Under the pieces are notes generated by a model. The model was not told the DNA's origin. It ran no database searches and was given only the letters and a program-made list of their open reading frames with translations. Position numbers and translations under genes: made by a program. From an uncultured Vibrio sp. (GTDB taxonomy: Bacteria; Pseudomonadota; Gammaproteobacteria; Enterobacterales; Vibrionaceae), in contig NZ_CANLBV010000022.1 in assembly GCF_947488985.1 (NCBI RefSeq), positions 1 to 52,980 on the forward strand: DNA of 52,980 bases. Direction: 5' to 3'. Below, one piece after another: positions 25,588-36,442 of this stretch. Positions within the stretch are counted from its first letter, which is position 1, and every line of letters begins with the position of its first letter.

Positions 25588-28500
25588 ATGCAAGGATGGA
25601 TAGTCATTCCCGTTTCTTTAGCCTATTTGGGCGTGTTATTTTTGATCGCTTGGTATGGGGATCGACAAGTTCGCTGGCTATCACGTTGGCGTCCGTGGAT
25701 TTATAGCCTTTCGATTGCGGTGTATTGCACCTCTTGGACCTTCTATGGCACGGTCGGACAGGCGAGCAGCAACCCTTGGTCGTTTTTGCCGATTTATCTC
25801 GCGCCTATCTTAGTATTTACCCTCGGCTGGCGGATCTTAGCGCGGCTGATCCTGATAGCCAAGCGTGAGCACATTACCTCGATTGCCGACTTTATCGCGG
25901 CGCGTTATGGCAAATCTCAAGGCTTGGCGGTGGCGGTGACCCTTATCGCCGTGGTCGGTATTCTTCCCTATATCGCCCTGCAGCTGCGTGGTATCACCAT
26001 GGGGTTGGATATTGTGGCTCCGAGCCTTGCTCAAGATCTCGGTTATCAGCAGTATCATGTTTCTTGGTTTGTGGTTGGTGCTCTGGCGGTTTTTACGATG
26101 CTGTTTGGTACGCGACATATCGATAATACCGAGCATCACCGTGGCATGATGATGGCGGTGGCATTTGAATCCATCGTTAAGCTAGTGGCGTTCTTAATTG
26201 TCGGTCTGTTTATCCTTTATCTGGCGATGAGCAGCGATAAAATCGACCTGCTTGAAGTTGCGGTGACCACCTATCAAGCGCCGAACATTCCTACCTTAGT
26301 TATCCATACCATTTTGACCATGTTGGCGATTGTCTGTTTGCCGCGTCAGTTTCATACCATGGTGGTCGAGAACGAGCACCCTCAAGATTTGCATACCGCG
26401 CGTTGGCTATTTCCTGTGTATTTGGTGCTGATGGGATTATTTGTGCTGCCAATCGCATGGGCAGGGCAAGGGCTATTGAGCGGCGTGTCTGCCGATACCT
26501 ATGTGATCAGCGTGCCGATGGCGGAAGGGGCGGATCATATTGCGTTATTGGCGTTTGTTGGTGGTACTTCGGCGGCGAGTGGCATGGTGATTGTCTCAAC
26601 CATTGCACTGGCGATCATGGTCTCAAATGATCTTGTTATGCCGTTGCTGCTGCGTCGCATGCGTTTGACCCAAAGAACCCACAAACATTTCTCGGGTCTG
26701 TTATTGGTGATTCGCCGTGGGTTAATCTTATTGCTGTTACTGGGGGCTTGGCTGTTTTTTCAGGCGCTCGATAGCATTCATTCACTGTCCGCGATCGGCT
26801 TTCTTTCGTTTGCGGCGATCGCTCAATTTGCTCCTGCACTGATTGGCGGTTTGTACTGGCGGCCGGGTAATCGCAAGGGTGTCTATGTCGGCTTAATGGT
26901 CGGCTCGGTGATTTGGCTGATTACTCTGATGAGTCAAACCAGCATGTTGGCAGGCGATAGCGAGAGTAACCTTTTGTTGTGGATTATCACGCCGCCAGAG
27001 TTGCTCAGTAGTTGGAATATCAGTAGTTCGAACTGGGGCATTGTGCTGAGTATTGTGCTTAATACCTTGTGCTATGCCGTGGTTTCAATGTCGACAAGAC
27101 CAAGCCTAAGTGAGCGCTTACAATCAGCGGCGTTTGTGGGCACGCCATTGCCTGAAAATGAAAATATTAGTCTTTACCAGAGCCGAGTGACAGTCTCTGA
27201 ACTAGAGATGCTCGCCTCGCGTTTTGTCGGTCGAACGCGAGCGAAAAGTGCCTTGTACAGCTATTGGCAACAGCATGGGCAGCCGCTACTGCCCAATCAG
27301 CAAGCCCCCGCCAGTCTGATTCGACATGCCGAGCGCGTGCTCGCCGGTGTGTTCGGGGCGTCCTCAGCTAAGTTAGTACTCACTTCTGCCTTGCAGGGCA
27401 GAAACATGCAGCTTGAGGAGGTCGCTACCATCGTTGATGAGGCCTCTGAGCTGTACGATTTCAGCCGAGGGTTATTGCAAGGTGCGATTGAGCATATTGG
27501 TCAAGGCATTGCGGTGATTGATAAACAGATGAGGCTGGTGGCGTGGAATCAGCGCTACTTAGAGTTGTTTGAATTCCCGAATGGTCTGATTCAAGTTGGC
27601 CGCCCCATTTCAGATGTGATTCGTCACAATGCTCAGCAAGGTTTGTGTGGTCCGGGTGACCCCGAAGATCACGTTCGACGCCGTGTTTATCACCTTGAAC
27701 AAGGCACGCGCCACACCTCTTCTCGTATTCGTTCGGATGGCCGAGTTATTGAGGTGCAAGGTAACCCGATGCCGGGGGGCGGTTTTGTGATGAGTTTTAC
27801 GGATATTACGGTATTCAGACAGGCAGAGCAGGCATTAAAAGACGCCAATGAAAGCTTAGAATCAAGGGTGCATCAGCGGACTCAACAGCTCGAAAAGCTT
27901 AACCAGCGTTTGGTGAAGGCCACGCAGATTTCCGAGCAAGAGTCGCAGTCTAAGAGTCGTTTTTTAGCGGCGGTAAGCCATGATTTGATGCAGCCATTGA
28001 ATGCGGCTCGCCTGTTTGCTTCGTCACTGTCTGAGGTGGCAAAAGAGCAAGAGGTGAAACAGCTTTCGTCTCATATTGAAAGTGCGTTGGGCGCCGCTGA
28101 AGATCTGATTGGTGACTTGCTGGATATCTCTCGCTTGGAGTCAGGCAAGCTAGATACTCATGTCCATGCGATTGCGGTGCATGACGTGCTCACCAATTTG
28201 AACGCTGAATTTAGTGCATTAGCTGCACAGCAAAAAATCCAATTTAAGATGATTCCTTCGTCATTGTTTATTCACTCAGACCCTAAGTTGTTAAGGCGTG
28301 TCATTCAGAACTTTTTGACCAATGCCTTTCGTTATAACCCCCAAGGTAAAGTGGTACTTGGGGTGAGGCGGGTTAATGGTCAGGTACGCATTGATGTGTG
28401 GGATAACGGCACTGGGATTGATGAAGACAAGCAACAAGAGATCTTCGAAGAGTTTACTCGCGGCAGTCAAGTTCGCGCCGATCAGGGCTTAGGGCTAGGG

Positions 28501-29019
28501 CTGGCTATCTCTAAAGGGATTGCCCATGTGCTTGGTCACCAAATTTCGATGCGCTCATGGCCGGGACAAGGCAGTGTGTTCTCTATCACGTTAGCTAGGG
28601 CACAACAGGTCGATCCCATTGCGCCAGTATCAGTACCCACCGCCGTCAGCGACATCGAGCATCTGAAAATATTGTGTGTTGATAATGAGCAGGAGATCTT
28701 GGTCGGTATGGAAAACCTGATTGGTCGCTGGGGCTGTGAAGTTAAGGTGGCGGCTGACTTAGTGGAAAGCTTGAAGTGTTTGGATGATGACTGGCATCCG
28801 GATGTCATTTTTTCTGATTATCGTCTGGACAATGGCCGAACTGGGCTTGAAGTTCTGCAACAGTGCCGATTGCGGCTAGGCGATTCCTTTGAAGGTGTCA
28901 TTATCAGTGCAGACAGAACCGAAGATATGTTGGCGGCGATAAAAGCCAACAGCTTTAGCTTTATTGCTAAGCCCGTTAAGCCTCTCAAACTTAGGGCGGT
29001 TTTGAACCGAGCGGGTTAG
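25588..29019 (+). CDS. crbS: Sodium/solute-symporter-fused hybrid histidine kinase CrbS
   Basis: A 1143-aa membrane sensor kinase. Residues 1 to about 500 form an SLC5-type (Na+/solute symporter) domain with about 13 membrane helices. A STAC-like linker (about 530-620), a PAS domain (about 640-755) and a coiled coil (757-795) follow. The HisKA domain has phospho-His798 in AVSHDLMQPLN. The HATPase has QNFLTNAFRYNP, DNGTGID and GLGLGLAISKG. A C-terminal receiver has Asp1077 in FSDYRLDNG. CrbS with CrbR is the known activator pair for acs in Vibrio and Pseudomonas, and both acs and a NarL-type regulator lie nearby. The transporter part may sense or move a ligand; which one is unknown. Confidence 0.9.
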   Translation: MQGWIVIPVSLAYLGVLFLIAWYGDRQVRWLSRWRPWIYSLSIAVYCTSWTFYGTVGQASSNPWSFLPIYLAPILVFTLGWRILARLILIAKREHITSIADFIAARYGKSQGLAVAVTLIAVVGILPYIALQLRGITMGLDIVAPSLAQDLGYQQYHVSWFVVGALAVFTMLFGTRHIDNTEHHRGMMMAVAFESIVKLVAFLIVGLFILYLAMSSDKIDLLEVAVTTYQAPNIPTLVIHTILTMLAIVCLPRQFHTMVVENEHPQDLHTARWLFPVYLVLMGLFVLPIAWAGQGLLSGVSADTYVISVPMAEGADHIALLAFVGGTSAASGMVIVSTIALAIMVSNDLVMPLLLRRMRLTQRTHKHFSGLLLVIRRGLILLLLLGAWLFFQALDSIHSLSAIGFLSFAAIAQFAPALIGGLYWRPGNRKGVYVGLMVGSVIWLITLMSQTSMLAGDSESNLLLWIITPPELLSSWNISSSNWGIVLSIVLNTLCYAVVSMSTRPSLSERLQSAAFVGTPLPENENISLYQSRVTVSELEMLASRFVGRTRAKSALYSYWQQHGQPLLPNQQAPASLIRHAERVLAGVFGASSAKLVLTSALQGRNMQLEEVATIVDEASELYDFSRGLLQGAIEHIGQGIAVIDKQMRLVAWNQRYLELFEFPNGLIQVGRPISDVIRHNAQQGLCGPGDPEDHVRRRVYHLEQGTRHTSSRIRSDGRVIEVQGNPMPGGGFVMSFTDITVFRQAEQALKDANESLESRVHQRTQQLEKLNQRLVKATQISEQESQSKSRFLAAVSHDLMQPLNAARLFASSLSEVAKEQEVKQLSSHIESALGAAEDLIGDLLDISRLESGKLDTHVHAIAVHDVLTNLNAEFSALAAQQKIQFKMIPSSLFIHSDPKLLRRVIQNFLTNAFRYNPQGKVVLGVRRVNGQVRIDVWDNGTGIDEDKQQEIFEEFTRGSQVRADQGLGLGLAISKGIAHVLGHQISMRSWPGQGSVFSITLARAQQVDPIAPVSVPTAVSDIEHLKILCVDNEQEILVGMENLIGRWGCEVKVAADLVESLKCLDDDWHPDVIFSDYRLDNGRTGLEVLQQCRLRLGDSFEGVIISADRTEDMLAAIKANSFSFIAKPVKPLKLRAVLNRAG

Positions 29020-29376
29020 TTCTGGTTGGTTGATAAGTATCGATTATCGAGAGACAGAGAAGCCTAAATATGGCGAGTAAGGATCGTTTGCGATCTTATT
29101 GATCGCAATTGCTGTTATTTCCAGCGAATAAGAGTCTGCCGCGATCGTGCTTCGGGTGCGGAGGAAAAGAGGGATTAATTAGAGGTGAAACGCCTTTTTA
29201 TTGATGAGAGTTGGCTGTGAACTCACGTACAGATCGACTGAGGGTCAGTTAAGTGAGCACCATGCTTGATCGCAGAGGAAAAGAAAAAGCCGATACATAA
29301 CGTATCGGCTTTCTGAGATTCAGTACCTAATCCCTACAATGTAAGTACTGATTCATTTTTTGCTAAACATCTTTGT
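29020..29376. other. Gap between crbS and the ActP-like gene
   Basis: A 357-base convergent gap with no gene longer than about 20 codons. It contains a perfect 8-bp inverted repeat TTGCGATC / GATCGCAA (29088-29108) and the terminator at 29286-29312. Otherwise nothing is recognised. Confidence 0.6.
29286..29312. terminator. Bidirectional terminator after crbS and the symporter gene
   Basis: A perfect 11-bp stem AAAGCCGATAC / GTATCGGCTTT with a 5-base loop. The minus-strand side is followed by a T-rich stretch. Confidence 0.85.
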
Positions 29377-31080
29377 TTAGTGGTCGTGAGCTTCACCAGC
29401 ACCTTTCGGGTAACGGATGTTCTCAACCATATCTTGTACATCTTGTGGCACTTCTGCAGTTACTTTGTTTACAGCAATTGATACTACGAAGTTTAGACAC
29501 ATACCTAGCGTACCGATGCCTTCTGGGCTGATACCAAACCACCAGTTTTCAGGTGTGCTTGCTGCTGGGTTAATGAACTTGAAGTAGATGATGTAGCTTG
29601 CTGTGAAGGCAATACCTGACAACATACCTGCAATTGCACCTTCCTTGTTCATCTTCTTGTAGAAGATACCTAGGATAATCGCTGGGAAGAAGGATGCTGC
29701 GGCTAAGCCGAAGGCAAACGCTACTACCTGTGCTACGAAGCCTGGTGGGTTAATACCCAAGTAACCTGCACCGACAATCGCGACCATAGCTGCCAAACGA
29801 GCGGCTAACAGCTCTTGCTTGTCGGTCATGTTTGGTCTGAAGCCTTTCTTCAACAAGTCATGTGAAATCGACGTCGAGATTACCAATAGTAGACCCGCGG
29901 CAGTTGATAGTGCGGCTGCTAGGCCACCGGCTGCCAGTAGTGCTACAACCCAGTTTGGTAGTTTCGCTAGCTCTGGAGAAGCCAATACGATGATGTCACG
30001 GTTAATCTTCATCTCGTTGCGCTCATCGCCCGAGTAGAACATTTTGCCATCGCCGTTTTTATCTTCCCAACCGACTAGACCAGTGCTTTCCCAGTTTTTG
30101 TACCAGCTTGGTGCGTCGGCTGCTGCGACACCTTGCATGTCAGGGCCGTTGATTGTTTCGATCATGTTTACACGAGCGAATGCTGCAACGCCTGGTGCTG
30201 TTGTGTATAGCAATGAGATGAACAGTAGAGCCCAACCCGCTGAGATACGAGCATCACGTACTTTTGGCACCGTGAAGAAACGAATGATTACGTGTGGAAG
30301 ACCTGCAGTACCGACCATTAGAGCCGCACAGATGAAGAATACATCCACCATGCTCTTGTTACCTTCGGTATAGGCGGTAAATCCGAGTTCTTCGGTGAGT
30401 CCATCGAGTTTATCAAGTAAGTAAACATCCGTACCTGATAGCGTAGAGCCCATACCAACTTGTGGAAGTGGGTTACCAGTCATCATGATTGACGTAAAGA
30501 TTGCTGGAACAAGGAAGGCGAAAATGAGGACACAGAATTGAGCTACCTGCGTATAAGTGATGCCTTTCATGCCACCCAGTACTGCGTAGAAGAACACAAT
30601 ACCCATACCAATGATGATACCTAGGTTAATGTCGACTTCTAGGAAGCGAGAGAATACAACGCCTACACCACGCATCTGGCCTGCAACGTACGTGAATGAT
30701 ACGAAGATTGCACAGAATACCGCTACCATACGTGCTGTTTTCGAGTAGTAACGCTCACCGATGAAATCAGGAACCGTAAACTGACCGAACTTACGTAGGT
30801 AAGGTGCTAAACATAGCGCAAGTAGTACGTAACCACCTGTCCAACCCATTAGGTAAACTGCACCGTCGTAACCAACGAATGAGATGATACCTGCCATTGA
30901 GATGAATGATGCGGCCGACATCCAGTCAGCGGCGGTCGCCATACCATTAGCGACTGGGTGTACACCACCGCCCGCTACGTAGAATTCACTGGTCGACCCT
31001 GCTCGAGCCCAGATAGCGATGCCGATATACAGTGCGAAAGTGATACCGACGAGAATAAACGTCCAAGTTTGAATATCCAT
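29377..31080 (-). CDS. ActP-like sodium:solute symporter, large subunit
   Basis: A 567-aa inner-membrane symporter of the SLC5/SSS family, likely Na+-driven uptake of acetate or another short acid. It starts MDIQTWTFILVGITFALYIG, with conserved VAGGGVHPVANGMATAADWMSAASF. It is longer than E. coli ActP because of a hydrophilic insert around 320-350 (WENDKNGDGKMF-like loop). This fits the large-symporter subfamily that always comes with a small DUF4212 subunit, here 10 bases upstream. Position in the acetate block supports acetate as a substrate, but that is inference. Confidence 0.9.
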   Translation of the reverse strand: MDIQTWTFILVGITFALYIGIAIWARAGSTSEFYVAGGGVHPVANGMATAADWMSAASFISMAGIISFVGYDGAVYLMGWTGGYVLLALCLAPYLRKFGQFTVPDFIGERYYSKTARMVAVFCAIFVSFTYVAGQMRGVGVVFSRFLEVDINLGIIIGMGIVFFYAVLGGMKGITYTQVAQFCVLIFAFLVPAIFTSIMMTGNPLPQVGMGSTLSGTDVYLLDKLDGLTEELGFTAYTEGNKSMVDVFFICAALMVGTAGLPHVIIRFFTVPKVRDARISAGWALLFISLLYTTAPGVAAFARVNMIETINGPDMQGVAAADAPSWYKNWESTGLVGWEDKNGDGKMFYSGDERNEMKINRDIIVLASPELAKLPNWVVALLAAGGLAAALSTAAGLLLVISTSISHDLLKKGFRPNMTDKQELLAARLAAMVAIVGAGYLGINPPGFVAQVVAFAFGLAAASFFPAIILGIFYKKMNKEGAIAGMLSGIAFTASYIIYFKFINPAASTPENWWFGISPEGIGTLGMCLNFVVSIAVNKVTAEVPQDVQDMVENIRYPKGAGEAHDH

Positions 31081-31090
31081 GTTCTAGCCT

Positions 31091-31357
31091 CTAGTCTTCC
31101 TGTACGTTGTATTTTTTGTCGAGCGCATTCATGCGAACAACGTAAATAAATATCAGCGCCACGAAGGTATATATCGAACCTTGCTGAGCGAACCAAAAGC
31201 CGAGCTTGAACCCGCCAAACTGAACGGTGTTGAGGGCATCAACAAATAAGATGCCAGCGCCGTAAGACACTGCAAACCAGACCGCGAGCAGTGTTCCCAT
31301 AATTCCCAAGTTTTCCTTCCAGTAGGCTTGAGCATGTTCCGTAGATTCGAACGCCAT
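31091..31357 (-). CDS. DUF4212 symporter small subunit
   Basis: An 88-aa protein with two hydrophobic helices (about 21-42 and 57-79) and a C-terminus HALDKKYN-type basic tail. DUF4212 proteins are the small partners of the SSS symporter encoded directly downstream. The gene has AAGGAGAAGG before ATG and ends 10 bases before the large subunit, so the two are translated from one message. Confidence 0.9.
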   Translation of the reverse strand: MAFESTEHAQAYWKENLGIMGTLLAVWFAVSYGAGILFVDALNTVQFGGFKLGFWFAQQGSIYTFVALIFIYVVRMNALDKKYNVQED

Positions 31358-31773
31358 TGCCTTCTCCTTTATTTCGTTTTCGTAGAAATCGTTTCTGTAG
31401 AAAATTACCGTGTTAACGTAATGTTATGATTTAAAATGTAGCAAGGATAAGTCAAGGGATCAGTGCAACTTTAGTCGGGACGAATTTGTCACTAAAGGGT
31501 TGAAATATGGGAGTGGCACGACATAACGAGAGTAAAGTGTGATATTGCGATGTTGTTAAATTAGCCAAAGGTCTAACAAAATTGGATGAATTAGAGTGCG
31601 AGTCATAAAATTTAACAACTAAATGACCGAGAAGCGGTATTTAGTCCTGCGAATGACACGAAGGGAAACATAAGTTTGTTATAGTAACCAAAGCACTGTC
31701 ATCGACCGTGCCATGCTTAGCGGCAGAAGATCAACATGCTTAAATCTTGAGTTTTATTCTTTGGGGTAACGAA
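31358..31773. other. Divergent promoter region, symporter genes and nhaP2
   Basis: A 416-base AT-rich spacer. It holds a perfect 10-bp inverted repeat GTTGTTAAAT / ATTTAACAAC (31552-31561 and 31610-31619) and CATGCTTA twice (31712-31719, 31735-31742). A CRP half-site TGTGA (31538-31542) lacks a good partner. No gene seen. Promoters of both operons must lie here. Confidence 0.5.
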
Positions 31774-33525
31774 TTGGACGCAATAACTATCAACCACTTA
31801 TTTTTAACTGGTGCGGTGCTCATCGCCATCAGTGTGCTTTTCTCACAAGTGTCCTCACGGTTGGGCGTTCCGATTCTTTTGATCTTTTTGTTCGTTGGTA
31901 TGTTGGCGGGTGAAGATGGTCCGGGTGGTATTAATTTTGATGATTACTCACTGACTTATTTGGTGAGTAACCTCGCGCTTGCCGTGATCTTGCTTGATGG
32001 CGGTATGCGAACCAAGGTCGCAAGCTTCAAGGTCGCCTTCTGGCCATCGCTCTCATTAGCGACAATAGGCGTAGCCTGTACTGCGACTCTAACCGGTTTA
32101 ATGGCGGCTTGGCTATTTGACCTGTCACTGATGCAGGGCATTTTGGTCGGCGCAATTGTCGGTTCAACTGATGCGGCAGCGGTATTCTCTTTGTTGAAAG
32201 GGCAGAGCCTCAACGAACGTGTTGGCTCAACCCTAGAGATCGAATCGGGTACCAATGACCCAATGGCGGTCTTCCTGACGGTGACCTTAATCGCGTTACT
32301 TGGCACCCCAGATGCCGAGATGGGAATGAACTTCCTACTGAAAAGCTTTGCGATGCAGTTTGGTGTCGGAACGCTTATCGGCCTTGGTGGCGGTTGGGTT
32401 CTGTGGAGTCTAATCAACCGAGTACAGCTGGCTGATGGCCTGTATTCGATTCTGGTGCTCAGTGGCGGTGTGGCTCTGTTTGCTTTCTCTAACATGCTTG
32501 GCGGCAGTGGTATCTTATCGATTTACTTAGTGGGCTTGTTCATTGGTAATCGTCCGACGCGCTCTCGACACTCGATTCTTAATGTCCTTGATGGCATGAC
32601 GTGGCTAAGCCAAATCGTGATGTTCTTGGTGTTGGGTCTATTGGTCACGCCATCGACCTTAATGGACATTGCTCTTCCTGCGTTAGCATTGGCTTTCGGT
32701 ATGATCTTGTTTGCTCGCCCACTGTCGGTTTGGTTGGGCTTGCTGCCGTTCAGAAGCTTTACCACCAAAGAGCGCTGGTTTGTTTCTTGGGTGGGTTTAC
32801 GTGGTGCGGTGCCGATCATTTTGGCTGTGTTCCCGATGATGGCTGGACTGCCTAATGCTCAGCTTTACTTTAATATCGCATTCTTCGTGGTTATGGTGTC
32901 GCTGATTGTTCAAGGCGGCAGCTTAATGAAAGTCGCAAGATTGGCTCAAGTGACTTTACCTCCAACACCGACACCGATTTCTCGTACAGGCATTGAAATC
33001 TACCCTGCCAGTGAGTGGGAGATGTTTGTCTACAAGCTGAAAGAAGAGAAGTGGTGTGTGGGCGAACCACTGAAGCGTTTGTCTATGCCGGAAGGAACGC
33101 GAATTACCGCACTGTTTAGAAAGGATGCCTTGCTTCACCCATCAGGCAGTACCGTGCTAGAGGCAAATGATATTCTCTGTGTGCTTGGACAAGATAAAGA
33201 CCTAGATAGCCTAAGTGAGCTATTCAGTGAGGCACCTTTGGCCGAAGATGCAGCTCGATTCTTTGGTGATTTCTTCCTTGAGGTTGGGTTATCGATTGCC
33301 GCAGTGAGTGACTGCTATGGCATTGAGCTTAGCTCGGAAGAAGAGCGCGACATGACGCTAAAACAATTGGCTGAGCGTGAGCTTGGTGCGCACCCAGTAT
33401 TGGGCGATAGCTTCGAGTGGCATGATATTAATTGGGTAGTCGCAGAGATAGATGATCATAAAGTCGTCAAGCTGGGTCTGTGTTTGCCTAAGACGACTTT
33501 AGAAGAGGATATAAGCGAAGCCTAG
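31774..33525 (+). CDS. nhaP2: K+/H+ antiporter NhaP2
   Basis: A 583-aa inner-membrane cation/proton antiporter (CPA1), also called CvrA, that expels K+ and protects against osmotic and pH stress. The frame reaches a TTG at 31747, but TTG at 31774 after TGGGGT gives [20 protein letters not shown], the family start. The membrane part (about 1-390) includes [12 protein letters not shown] and [11 protein letters not shown]. The C-terminal cytosolic part has a TrkA-C-like domain (about 410-485) and a further CorC-like region. The stop overlaps the stop of crbR on the other strand. Confidence 0.93.
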   Translation: MDAITINHLFLTGAVLIAISVLFSQVSSRLGVPILLIFLFVGMLAGEDGPGGINFDDYSLTYLVSNLALAVILLDGGMRTKVASFKVAFWPSLSLATIGVACTATLTGLMAAWLFDLSLMQGILVGAIVGSTDAAAVFSLLKGQSLNERVGSTLEIESGTNDPMAVFLTVTLIALLGTPDAEMGMNFLLKSFAMQFGVGTLIGLGGGWVLWSLINRVQLADGLYSILVLSGGVALFAFSNMLGGSGILSIYLVGLFIGNRPTRSRHSILNVLDGMTWLSQIVMFLVLGLLVTPSTLMDIALPALALAFGMILFARPLSVWLGLLPFRSFTTKERWFVSWVGLRGAVPIILAVFPMMAGLPNAQLYFNIAFFVVMVSLIVQGGSLMKVARLAQVTLPPTPTPISRTGIEIYPASEWEMFVYKLKEEKWCVGEPLKRLSMPEGTRITALFRKDALLHPSGSTVLEANDILCVLGQDKDLDSLSELFSEAPLAEDAARFFGDFFLEVGLSIAAVSDCYGIELSSEEERDMTLKQLAERELGAHPVLGDSFEWHDINWVVAEIDDHKVVKLGLCLPKTTLEEDISEA

Positions 33526-34151
33526 TTATGGACTTCTTGTAGCAAGATAACTGCTTGAGTTCGGTTTTTCACATCCAGTTTACGGAAGATGGCTGTCATA
33601 TGTGCCTTGATGGTCGCTTCTGAAACATTCAATTCATAGGCAATTTGCTTGTTAAGCAGGCCGTCGGAAAGCATACCTAATACCTTGTATTGCTGAGGTG
33701 TTAGCGTGGCAATTTTTTCCGCAAGATCATTACATGCGGCGTGGTTGGTAATAAGCCCTTCAGGGAAGAACGGGTCGCCATTCAGCACTTGGTTCAGTGC
33801 GCTCACCAATTCACGCATATCACTCGACTTAGGAATGAAACCAAACGCACCGTGGCTCTTAACTTGGGTCACCACGCTGGCATCTTCACTGGCAGAAATC
33901 ACCACAATCGGTAGATCTGGGTATTCAGCTCGAAGTTGAATGAGGCCAGACATACCATTAGCTCCTGGCATTTTTAGGTCGAGAAGTAGCAGGTCGGGTT
34001 CATCTTCTTTCTTAAGCAGAGTCAGTAAGGCGTCGAGAGAATCAGCCTCAAGCAGGTTCGCACCGCTGATCGCCATATGAACTGACTGAAACAGGGCGTT
34101 GCGAAAAAGAGGGTGGTCATCAGCAATGATGATGGTATAGGTCGAGTCCAT
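33522..34151 (-). CDS. crbR: NarL/LuxR-type response regulator CrbR
   Basis: A 209-aa response regulator. The receiver has acidic DDH near the start, phospho-acceptor Asp in [10 protein letters not shown], and Lys in IPKSS. The C-terminal LuxR-type helix-turn-helix is [25 protein letters not shown]. The ATG at 34151 has AAAGG ten bases before it, better placed than the ATG at 34160. In Vibrio and Pseudomonas a regulator of this type (CrbR/ErdR) pairs with CrbS to activate acs. Placement 4.5 kb from crbS and next to the symporter genes supports this. Assignment by context and type, so fairly but not fully sure. Confidence 0.8.
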   Translation of the reverse strand: MDSTYTIIIADDHPLFRNALFQSVHMAISGANLLEADSLDALLTLLKKEDEPDLLLLDLKMPGANGMSGLIQLRAEYPDLPIVVISASEDASVVTQVKSHGAFGFIPKSSDMRELVSALNQVLNGDPFFPEGLITNHAACNDLAEKIATLTPQQYKVLGMLSDGLLNKQIAYELNVSEATIKAHMTAIFRKLDVKNRTQAVILLQEVHN

Positions 34152-34286
34152 GACGTTCATACCTTTAACAATTTAGTTGATATTTATTATCATCCTGATT
34201 GAGTATGTGGACAATATCTATGCATTAAAAGTCTGAACCATATCGACTTTTATCTCTGTTCTTGGAAAGCGTTTCCTATAATCACA

Positions 34287-34335
34287 AAAAAGCCGCACTG
34301 CCATCTCGTCATTGAGGGGGCGTGCAGCTTTTGGT
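34287..34335 (-). terminator. Terminator of dsbD
   Basis: On the minus strand AAAAGCTGCACGCC pairs with GGCAGTGCGGCTTTT (one bulge, one G-U), followed by a T-run. It lies 30 bases after the dsbD stop. Confidence 0.75.
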
Positions 34336-34362
34336 TTAGCTACATTTTGAAGAATATCACCG

Positions 34363-36213
34363 TTATAGCTGGTGGTCTTGGATGTGTTTTAAGAATACAT
34401 CGGCAGGCATAAAACCAGTCACACGAGCATTTGGAACATGGTTACCCTCGCCATCCCAGAACTCAATCGTCGGTAAGCCGAGTACCTGTAATTGTTTAAG
34501 CAGCTCAATATCTTGGGGCATATTCTTGGTGACATCGGCTTGAAGTAGTACAAAGTCAGTCAGCTTGTTTTCAACGTCCGCTTGATGGAATGTGTACTTC
34601 TCAAACTCTTTACACGCCACACACCAGTCGGCATAGAAATCGAGCATCACAGGTTTCCCCAGTTTTTTTGCTTCGATGAGTTGGATCTCTAACTCTTCAA
34701 CGGTGTTGATGCGTGCAAATTGGATATGCTGTTGTTCTATTGTTACGCTCTTCTCCGCAAACCAATAGTTCAATGCAGGCTGTGCGGAAGCGAACAAGCC
34801 AAGTATCGCGATGATGCCGACCGCACTCTGCTTCCAGCCGCCGAATGGCAGTGCATTCTTGCTATGATAAAGCCAACCAAAGGCGATGAAGCCAAGGCCA
34901 GACCAAAGCACGGTTGCCCATAATTCAGGGATAATGCGCTCTAGCAGGAAGATAGGTGCTGCCAGCAAGATAAAGCCGAATACGATTTTTACCTTGTCCA
35001 TCCAGCTACCTGCTTTCGGTAGTAGCTTATTACCAAACACCGCCACCAAAATCAGTGGGATACCCATACCCATGGCTAGCGCATACAGAGCGATTGCGCC
35101 AGTAAATAGGTCACCACTTTGAGCGACATACAACAGAGCACCCGACAGTGGCGCTGTTGTACAAGGCGAACACACCAAGCCCGAGATAGCACCCATCGCG
35201 AACACACCCAAGGTATTGCCACCTTGCTGCTTGTTGCTTTGGTTATTGAGCCACGTTTGGACGCTGCTTGGCAGTTGCAGGTTGTACACGCCAAACATAG
35301 ACAGCGCGAGCACGACAAATAGGACACTTAAACCGATCAGAACGTAAGGGTGCTGCATCGCTGCTTGGAACTGCATACCCGCAGATGCCACGACTAAGCC
35401 AAGTAGGGTGTAGGTTAGCGCCATACCTTGTACGTAGATGAAGGACAACATCAGCGCACGACCTTGGCTGAGCTTGCCGCCACCTAAAACGATACCCGTT
35501 AGAATTGGGTACATCGGCAGAACGCACGGGGTAAAGGCTAAGCCAACACCTAGTGCTAAGAACAATAATGGTGTCCACCAACTGTCACCGAGCTTATCGG
35601 CTAGGCTCGCTTCTTTTGAAACGGGTGCAGTTGATTGTGGAGTGGTGTTAGTTGCAACGTCTGCTTTTGGAGAAGCTTGTTGTGTTGAAACATCGGCATC
35701 ATTGTTTGCAGCCGATGACTCTTGCGACGCTGCATTAGCTTGAGAGTTGCTTGAACCTGTAGCTGTAAATGGCTCAATGTCGATGACGCGCGTTTCTGGT
35801 GGGTAGCAGAAGCCTGCATCTGCGCAGCCTTGATACTTAACGATCAGCTGCGAGCCATCTTGATAATTTTGCAGCGGCACTTGCACGAACAAAGGTTGGG
35901 TATAAATGCTCACCTCACCAAAAAATTCATCTTGATGCGGCACACCATCTTCCATTTTGACATGACCGATCGCGAGATTCTGGCCGCTAAAAGAGAAGCT
36001 ATGTTGGTAGAGGTAATAGCCGTCTTTTATTTGCCAGTCGAGCAGGAGTTTGCCGTCTTGTTGGTAGTGATTGAAAGGGAAAGCTTGGTCGACTGAGACA
36101 AAGTTATTGGCCGAGTTCACGTCAAGGCCTTGGTCAGTATTACCAAAGAGAGCGAAGGCCGGGTTGGACAAACTAACAAGCCCAACGCAAAGCATAGTGA
36201 TAAATGCGCGCAT
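34363..36213 (-). CDS. dsbD: Thiol:disulfide interchange protein DsbD
   Basis: A 616-aa inner-membrane protein that carries electrons from cytosolic thioredoxin to periplasmic DsbC/DsbG and cytochrome maturation. A signal peptide (about 1-21) precedes the periplasmic alpha domain with Cys130 and Cys136. A Ser/Gln/Ala-rich linker (about 152-200), longer than in E. coli, follows. The eight-helix beta domain has Cys230 ([10 protein letters not shown]) and Cys351 (SPCTTAP). The gamma thioredoxin domain ends with CVAC (531-534). All redox cysteines are present. Confidence 0.97.
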   Translation of the reverse strand: MRAFITMLCVGLVSLSNPAFALFGNTDQGLDVNSANNFVSVDQAFPFNHYQQDGKLLLDWQIKDGYYLYQHSFSFSGQNLAIGHVKMEDGVPHQDEFFGEVSIYTQPLFVQVPLQNYQDGSQLIVKYQGCADAGFCYPPETRVIDIEPFTATGSSNSQANAASQESSAANNDADVSTQQASPKADVATNTTPQSTAPVSKEASLADKLGDSWWTPLLFLALGVGLAFTPCVLPMYPILTGIVLGGGKLSQGRALMLSFIYVQGMALTYTLLGLVVASAGMQFQAAMQHPYVLIGLSVLFVVLALSMFGVYNLQLPSSVQTWLNNQSNKQQGGNTLGVFAMGAISGLVCSPCTTAPLSGALLYVAQSGDLFTGAIALYALAMGMGIPLILVAVFGNKLLPKAGSWMDKVKIVFGFILLAAPIFLLERIIPELWATVLWSGLGFIAFGWLYHSKNALPFGGWKQSAVGIIAILGLFASAQPALNYWFAEKSVTIEQQHIQFARINTVEELEIQLIEAKKLGKPVMLDFYADWCVACKEFEKYTFHQADVENKLTDFVLLQADVTKNMPQDIELLKQLQVLGLPTIEFWDGEGNHVPNARVTGFMPADVFLKHIQDHQL

Positions 36214-36394
36214 AAGTAAATTCGTTTTGATTAAGTTAACAGGGATATTAACGTAATCAGACCCTATTGCTGACTAATAAGTTTCAAATTGGCGTTTTTA
36301 TTATAAGAAATGTGTTTAAGCGATGTTAAAAGCTGTGCGTTATTGTGCGTTTAGCTCTGCACGATGAGTATTTGAGAGCATCGACTGGCAATAA

Positions 36395-36419
36395 AAAAGG
36401 AAGCCGCAGCTTCCTTTTT
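36395..36419. terminator. Terminator of dcuA
   Basis: AAAAGGAAGC / GCTTCCTTTT, a perfect stem with a CGCA loop and A/T runs on both sides, just after the dcuA stop. Confidence 0.88.
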
Positions 36420-36442
36420 AGAGTTCGACTGATGAGTCGTGG

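Noticed and set aside
31538..31553. CRP-like site beginning TGTGA upstream of nhaP2
   Set aside because: Only the left half matches; the right half keeps two of five bases.
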